A DNA stretch of 11,440 nt, from NCBI GenBank assembly GCA_041908165.1, contig JAYRFV010000156.1:1-11440 (forward strand), written 5' to 3'. The stretch comes from JACQZU01 sp041908165. Its GTDB lineage: Bacteria > Acidobacteriota > Holophagae > Holophagales > Holophagaceae. The notes below the pieces were generated by a model. The model did not search any database. It had not been told where the DNA came from and saw only the letters and a program-made list of their open reading frames with translations. Positions 8,601 through 11,440 of the stretch are shown piece after piece. The translations under genes and the position numbers were made by a program. The first letter of the stretch is position 1, and every line of letters begins with the position of its first letter.

Positions 8601-9888
8601 GATCCCGGCCTTCCGGAGCGAGGATCCCGGCACCTGGACCTTCACCGACGAGATCGAGCAGCTGCGCTGCGACGGGTCGGTGGTGCCCACCGAGGTGACC
8701 ACCCGCTTCCTTGCCGATGCGCAGGGCCGGGTCACCCGGATCCTCGGGGTGTCCCGCGACATCACCGAGCGGCGCCGCTCCGAACACGAGCACCGGATGC
8801 TGGAACAGCAGCTGGCGAAGACCCAGCGGCTCGAGAGCCTGGGCAGCCTGGCCGGCGGGGTCGCCCACGACATGAACAACGTGCTGGCGGCGATCCTGTC
8901 CCTGGCCTGCCTGCACCAGATGCAGGCGCCGGAGGGAAGCCCGCTGCGCGCCAGCATGGACACCATCGCCAAGGCCTGCCTGCGGGGCCGGACGCTGGTG
9001 CAGGGCCTGCTCGGCTTCGCCCGCCAGGACCTGGCCGACGCGCAGGTCCTCGACCTCAACGTCCTGGTGGGCGAGGAGGTCTCGCTCCTGGAGCGCACGA
9101 CCCTGCGCCGGGTCGAGCTGCGGCTGGACCTGGCCCCCGACCTGCGTCCCGTGAAGGGGGATCCCGCGGCCCTCAGCCACGCCCTGATGAACCTCTGCGT
9201 CAACGCGGTGGACGCGATGGCCGAGGGCGGAACGCTGACCCTGCGCACCCGGAACGAGGAAGGCGGCCGCGTCCGCCTCGAGGTCGTGGACACCGGGGCG
9301 GGAATGCCCGCGGAGGTGCTGGAGAAGGCCCTGGACCCCTTCTTCACCACCAAGCCGCAGGGGAAGGGAACCGGACTCGGCCTGCCGATCGTCTACGGAG
9401 CGGTCAAGGCCCACCACGGCCAGATCGAGCTGCAGAGCGCGCCGGGGCTGGGGACCACCGCGATCATCCACCTGCCTTCCTGCGCCCCGGCAGCGACGCA
9501 GGCCGCTGCCGGGCCCCAGGAAACCCCCACCGGAGTCTCCCGCCGCGTCCTGCTGGTGGACGACGACGACCTGATCCAGCTCAGCGCGGCCCAGCTCCTG
9601 GAGGCGCTCGGCCACCAGGTGACGGTGGCAGGCCGGGGCGAGGAGGCCCTGGCCCGGCTCGAGGCCGGCGAAGCCTACGACCTGATGATCCTCGACCTGA
9701 ACATGCCGGGCCTCGGCGGTGCCGCGACCCTGCCCAGGGTCCGCGCCCTGCGCGCGGACCTGCCGGTGCTTCTGGCGACCGGCCGGGCGGACCAGGCGGC
9801 CCTCCAACTGGTCGCCTCCACCGCGGGCGTGCGCCTGCTGGCGAAGCCCTTCGCCCTGGAGGACCTCCGCCGCGAGCTGGCGCGCTAG
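5638..9888 (+). CDS. Soluble hybrid histidine kinase with about seven PAS domains and one GAF domain
   Basis: This is a 1416-residue cytoplasmic sensor kinase with no signal peptide or hydrophobic segment. Approximate order: PAS1 10-125, GAF 130-285, PAS2 300-410, PAS3 418-540, PAS4 544-666, PAS5 668-786, PAS6 788-917, PAS7 918-1048, HisKA, HATPase_c, receiver. Most PAS units end in the usual D-(V/I)-T-(E/A/D/R) connector followed by a charged helix, which sets the boundaries. The GAF domain has the IGFFHFVEPDQ, HYPVD, HNDYA and LGVGNK signatures of a subtype common in such kinases. GGVAHDMNN gives His1077; N1189, DTGAGM from D1218 and GKGTGLGL (1242-1249) bind ATP. The receiver has D1308-D1311, acceptor D1353, T1381 and K1403, so it looks functional. 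No LOV cysteine motif is visible, and signals and partner are unknown. It starts 55 bases after thrC and meets the FAD oxidase gene tail to tail, with 7 bases between stops. Confidence 0.94.
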   Translation: MVPPPSADSWGPLLEVLPQGVVRIDAQGRCVEPNRSACRILRRSRQELLATGFFDPARTVLDSAGERIPPDRYPGVQVLRTRSVVGQVRVGLQQDDGDVQWLDVSAGPLADGGVLMTFDDVTERHRTEAILAARARIVERAAGSATLEEVLRSTIDEAELLTGSCIGFFHFVEPDQRTLSLQAWSTRTARDFCRAEGHGLHYPVDQAGVWTDALLALEPVIHNDYASLPHRRGLPEGHAEVLRELVVPVIRAGVAVALLGVGNKPFPYGPSDVDQVRRLADLAWESAEHKRTQERHRLEEAALEHSLNAVVLADLEGRLRWVNPAFLRLWGLSDRHAVLGSHLGDFWADPGSVVAVLNRLVRDGDPVEGELKARRDDGTTFDAHFTASLAKDDAGRSLGVLGTFLDVTESRHLQAIVAENEDRFRRTFDQAPTAAAMAGLDGRLFRVNRAFCAFTGYTEAELQGLHFSDLTHPEDLADGLEALRQLIGGGLSLYEANKRYLRKDGRVAWGRLNLSLIRGPGGEPQYFLPMIEDITARREAELALQESEARFNTAFQFMPVALGITRLVQRDFLAVNRAFTEIYGYTPEDLRGRTAGALEIWTDPADRDEVVRRLGAGEPVTDFEVRIRRKDGTLRTVSYSGEEVHIAGEACLLSAAVDITRRKEAEAALKLRSEELDAYFEQGVDLFVIAGTDGRFRRCNRAWQDCLGYPVEELEGAAFLELVHPEDRPATQAAVATLAGQVPVVGFVNRYRHRDGSWRWLEWRSAANGDTIYAAAQDVTERRRIENALREQEYFFRESQRAAAIGSYKADFRAGLWDSSEVLDRIWGIGPDFVRDIPGWLAIVHPEDREALGAYLAEEVIGRGRPFHREYRIRRISDGECRWVLGLGKPELDADGTVTGLIGTIQDITDRKRGEDALRESEERYRMLSENAADVIWLLDLGTGRFEYVSPSVRRLRGLEPEEVMAQPLEAALTPAAAQRVGELLAERIPAFRSEDPGTWTFTDEIEQLRCDGSVVPTEVTTRFLADAQGRVTRILGVSRDITERRRSEHEHRMLEQQLAKTQRLESLGSLAGGVAHDMNNVLAAILSLACLHQMQAPEGSPLRASMDTIAKACLRGRTLVQGLLGFARQDLADAQVLDLNVLVGEEVSLLERTTLRRVELRLDLAPDLRPVKGDPAALSHALMNLCVNAVDAMAEGGTLTLRTRNEEGGRVRLEVVDTGAGMPAEVLEKALDPFFTTKPQGKGTGLGLPIVYGAVKAHHGQIELQSAPGLGTTAIIHLPSCAPAATQAAAGPQETPTGVSRRVLLVDDDDLIQLSAAQLLEALGHQVTVAGRGEEALARLEAGEAYDLMILDLNMPGLGGAATLPRVRALRADLPVLLATGRADQAALQLVASTAGVRLLAKPFALEDLRRELAR

Positions 9889-9895
9889 GGCTAGG

Positions 9896-11233
9896 TCAGA
9901 CCACCTTGCCGGGGTTGAAGATCCCGGCCGGATCCAGGGCGCGCTTCAGGCCGCGCAGGGCCTCGATCTGGAAGGGGTCGGACAGGGCCAGGAAGGCGTC
10001 GCGCTTCGCCAAGCCGATGCCGTGCTCCCCGCTCAGGGTGCCGCCCAGGTCCAGACAGAGCCGGAACAGGTCCATCACCTGCTGCTGCAGCTCCGCCGGA
10101 TCGGTGGTGCCCGCCGCGAGCAGGTTGGTGTGCAGGTTGCCGTCGCCCAGGTGGCCGTAGGTGACCATGCCGCCGCCGATCCGCTCCAGCCCTGCGAAGA
10201 ACTCGGGGATCCGGGAGCGGGGCACCACCACATCCTCGCTCACCTTGAGCGGATGGCGCTCCTTGAGAAAGGCGCTGGTCATCCGGCGGACGGCCCAGAG
10301 ATCCTCCCGCTGGCGGGCGTCGGTGGCGACCCGCAGGTCCTCGGCGACCGGCCCCAGCAGGGCCGCCAGGCCATCGAGGAACCCATCCGACCCGCAGCCC
10401 CGGTCGTCGAACTCCAGCAGGGCGAGGGCCTCGCCCGGCAGCCGTCGGGCCTCCTCCGGGCCGTGCCGGCGGAGCTCCTCCAGCACGGCCGGGTCGAAGA
10501 ACTCAAAGGCGGCGGGCTGGTAGCCCGCGGCCTGGAGTCGTCCGGGCAGCTCGAGCAGGAGCTTCCACGCCTTCACCGGCAGCAGCAGGGTCAGGAACTC
10601 GGCGGGCCGGGGCGCCAGCCGCACGGTGGCGCCGAGGATCAGGCCGAAGATCCCCTCGCTGCCGACCATGAGCTGGGCCAGGCTTGGGCCGGCATTGGCC
10701 TTCACCGAGCCGATGCCGAAGCGGTGGATCTCCCCGTCCGCCATCAACGCGTCGACGCTCAGCACCCAGTGGCGGGTCATGCCGTACTTGCAGGCGTTGG
10801 GGCCGCCGGCATTGGTCGCGAGGCTGCCGCCGAAGGCGCAGAGCTGCCAGGAGTTCGGGTCCGGCGGGTAGAAGGAGCCGGCCTCCCAGGCGCGCTCCCG
10901 CACTTCGCGCAGGGTGGCGCTGGCCGGGGCCGAGAGGGTGCCGTCCTGGGTGGAAAGCTGGATCCCTCCGGGCCACTCGCCCAGGTCCACCACCACCGAT
11001 CCGGTCGAGGACACGCAGCCGCCGGCCTTGCCGGTCCCGGCGCCGCGCGGGACCAGCCCAAGCCCCTCCCCTGTGGCGACGCGCACCAGTTCCCTGAGGG
11101 CGGAGGCGCTGCGCGGGCGGACCCGCGCCAGCGGCAGGCCGCCCACGACGTGGCTCTCGTCCCTTCGGCAGGCTTCCAGGCCGGCCGGGTCCAGGTCGAC
11201 CGCGGCGTCCGGGAGGGAGTTGAGCGCCCGCAT
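9896..11233 (-). CDS. FAD-binding oxidase/dehydrogenase of the GlcD / D-lactate dehydrogenase family
   Basis: The family oxidises D-2-hydroxy acids such as D-lactate, glycolate or 2-hydroxyglutarate, passing electrons to quinone, cytochrome or an electron carrier. The protein has 445 residues. An FAD_binding_4 (PCMH-type) domain covers about 35-210, with PRGAGTGKAGG (62-72) and NAGGPNACKYG (141-151) as flavin-binding segments. The FAD-oxidase C-terminal domain covers about 215-445, with SEDVVVP (332-338), HLGDGNLH (361-368) and SGEHGIG (401-407). H361, H368 and E403 match the metal ligands described in D-2-hydroxyglutarate dehydrogenase. It ends in DPAGIFNPGK, the family signature. No iron-sulfur domain or membrane segment is present. 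I chose ATG 11233 because it begins directly before the conserved FAD domain; extending the frame upstream would cross the intergenic region and the divergent gene. The substrate cannot be told from sequence, and GlcD, D-LDH and D2HGDH all fit. Confidence 0.93.
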   Translation of the reverse strand: MRALNSLPDAAVDLDPAGLEACRRDESHVVGGLPLARVRPRSASALRELVRVATGEGLGLVPRGAGTGKAGGCVSSTGSVVVDLGEWPGGIQLSTQDGTLSAPASATLREVRERAWEAGSFYPPDPNSWQLCAFGGSLATNAGGPNACKYGMTRHWVLSVDALMADGEIHRFGIGSVKANAGPSLAQLMVGSEGIFGLILGATVRLAPRPAEFLTLLLPVKAWKLLLELPGRLQAAGYQPAAFEFFDPAVLEELRRHGPEEARRLPGEALALLEFDDRGCGSDGFLDGLAALLGPVAEDLRVATDARQREDLWAVRRMTSAFLKERHPLKVSEDVVVPRSRIPEFFAGLERIGGGMVTYGHLGDGNLHTNLLAAGTTDPAELQQQVMDLFRLCLDLGGTLSGEHGIGLAKRDAFLALSDPFQIEALRGLKRALDPAGIFNPGKVV

Positions 11234-11239
11234 CCCGCC

Positions 11240-11255
11240 ACTATCGCACCCTCCT
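11240..11255 (-). promoter_or_regulatory. GATAGT -10-like hexamer and AGGAGG upstream of the FAD oxidase
   Basis: On the minus strand GATAGT (11245-11240) lies six bases before the ATG at 11233. AGGAGG (11255-11250) lies 16 bases before it, too far for a typical Shine-Dalgarno. If GATAGT is the -10 element, transcription would start at or next to the ATG and the mRNA would be leaderless. If AGGAGG is the ribosome site, the promoter must be further upstream and its spacing is unusually long. The sequence does not decide between these. Confidence 0.25.
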
Positions 11256-11273
11256 GCAACCCCCGGTACCGCC

Positions 11274-11287
11274 CGGCCTTCGGGCCG
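11274..11287. other. Small inverted repeat with a TTCG loop in the divergent intergenic region
   Basis: CGGCC and GGCCG flank TTCG, giving a five-pair GC stem with a tetraloop that would be very stable if transcribed on the plus strand. No T-run follows in either direction, so I do not call it a terminator. It lies inside the 76-base gap between the divergent starts and could be an operator, a leader hairpin or chance in GC-rich DNA. Confidence 0.3.
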
Positions 11288-11289
11288 TG

Positions 11290-11295
11290 CAGAAT
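11290..11295 (+). promoter_or_regulatory. Candidate -10 element (CAGAAT) for the gene starting at 11310
   Basis: CAGAAT matches TATAAT at four of six positions and sits 14 bases before the ATG at 11310, followed by GGA. No -35 box is clear. The leader would be very short, and no Shine-Dalgarno is visible. Confidence 0.25.
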
Positions 11296-11309
11296 GGACC
11301 TTCGCCCCG

Positions 11310-11440
11310 ATGAAGACTCCTGGAACCCTGTCCCCATCCCGCTGGCTCCGCGACACGCTGGTCGCCTGGGAAGTGCTCGCCATCGTGCTGGCGGTCACCC
11401 TGGTGGCCTGGGCGCTGGCCTCGCGCCAGGTGGCCCGGGA
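11310..11440 (+). CDS. N-terminus of an inner-membrane protein, possibly a transporter permease (truncated by window end)
   Basis: Only 43 codons are in the window, open to the last base. After a basic N-terminal stretch with RWLRD (11-15), residues 18-37 form one hydrophobic helix (AWEVLAIVLAVTLVAWALAS), followed by Arg and Gln. A first membrane helix preceded by a short charged cytoplasmic tail resembles permease subunits of sugar ABC transporters (RbsC/LsrC type, BPD_transp_2). That is a weak resemblance, and other membrane proteins fit equally. The gene is divergent from the FAD oxidase, with 76 bases between the two starts, so they may share regulation. Confidence 0.6.
   Translation, partial: MKTPGTLSPSRWLRDTLVAWEVLAIVLAVTLVAWALASRQVAR

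Noticed and set aside
2738..9357. Shared stretch of about 23 identical bases encoding DPFFTTK in both kinases (near 2738 and 9335), considered as a recombination repeat
   Set aside because: It is the conserved F-box of the ATPase domain written with the same preferred codons, and flanking DNA diverges at once.
5401..9807. 1468-codon open frame antisense to thrC's end and the multi-PAS kinase
   Set aside because: It spans two well-supported plus-strand genes, its product is compositionally biased and it has no family motif. Length alone is poor evidence at this G+C content.
9889..9895. Terminator between the convergent kinase and FAD oxidase genes
   Set aside because: Only seven bases separate the stops and I see no stem with a T-run there or just inside either gene.
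11234..11398. Upstream extension of the FAD oxidase to 11398
   Set aside because: The extra 55 residues show no family similarity and would cross the divergent intergenic region and the coding start of the neighbouring gene.

Overview
The window is about 11.4 kb of very GC-rich bacterial DNA (roughly 70% G+C by eye), densely coding and with short gaps. It carries an E. coli-type set of threonine genes (ACT-less homoserine dehydrogenase end, ThrB, ThrC) mixed with two large hybrid histidine kinases. Style, signal peptide and domain combinations suggest an Acidobacteriota of the Holophaga/Geothrix kind. That is a by-eye impression with no marker gene behind it, and another high-GC Gram-negative is possible.

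Layout: 1-681 (+) is the 3' end of the homoserine dehydrogenase part of a ThrA-like protein, cut by the window edge. 744-3302 (+) is a membrane hybrid histidine kinase with a periplasmic solute-binding-type sensor, a GAF domain and a C-terminal receiver. 3340-4293 (+) is homoserine kinase (thrB) and 4293-5582 (+) is threonine synthase (thrC); their stop and start overlap by one base (TGATG). 5638-9888 (+) is a soluble 1416-residue hybrid kinase with about seven PAS domains and one GAF domain. 9896-11233 (-) is a GlcD/D-lactate dehydrogenase-type FAD oxidase, convergent with the kinase. 11310-11440 (+) is the first 43 codons of a membrane protein that runs off the window, divergent from the oxidase.

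How the genes fit together: homoserine dehydrogenase, ThrB and ThrC carry out the last three steps from aspartate semialdehyde to threonine. The first kinase is inserted between thrA and thrB, where E. coli has thrA and thrB almost touching. Its sensor belongs to a fold that often binds amino acids, so a link to amino-acid state is conceivable, but nothing in the sequence proves it. Both kinases end in a receiver and neither has a visible HPt or DNA-binding output, so their downstream partners must lie elsewhere. Weak -10-like hexamers, three of them followed by GGG, sit just upstream of most starts, so the thr genes may not form one simple transcript.

I found no RNA gene, CRISPR array, insertion sequence, attachment site or convincing terminator, and no gap longer than 80 bases. 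I do not see an obviously new biological system. The most notable points are the kinase inside the thr cluster and the two partnerless hybrid kinases flanking thrBC.
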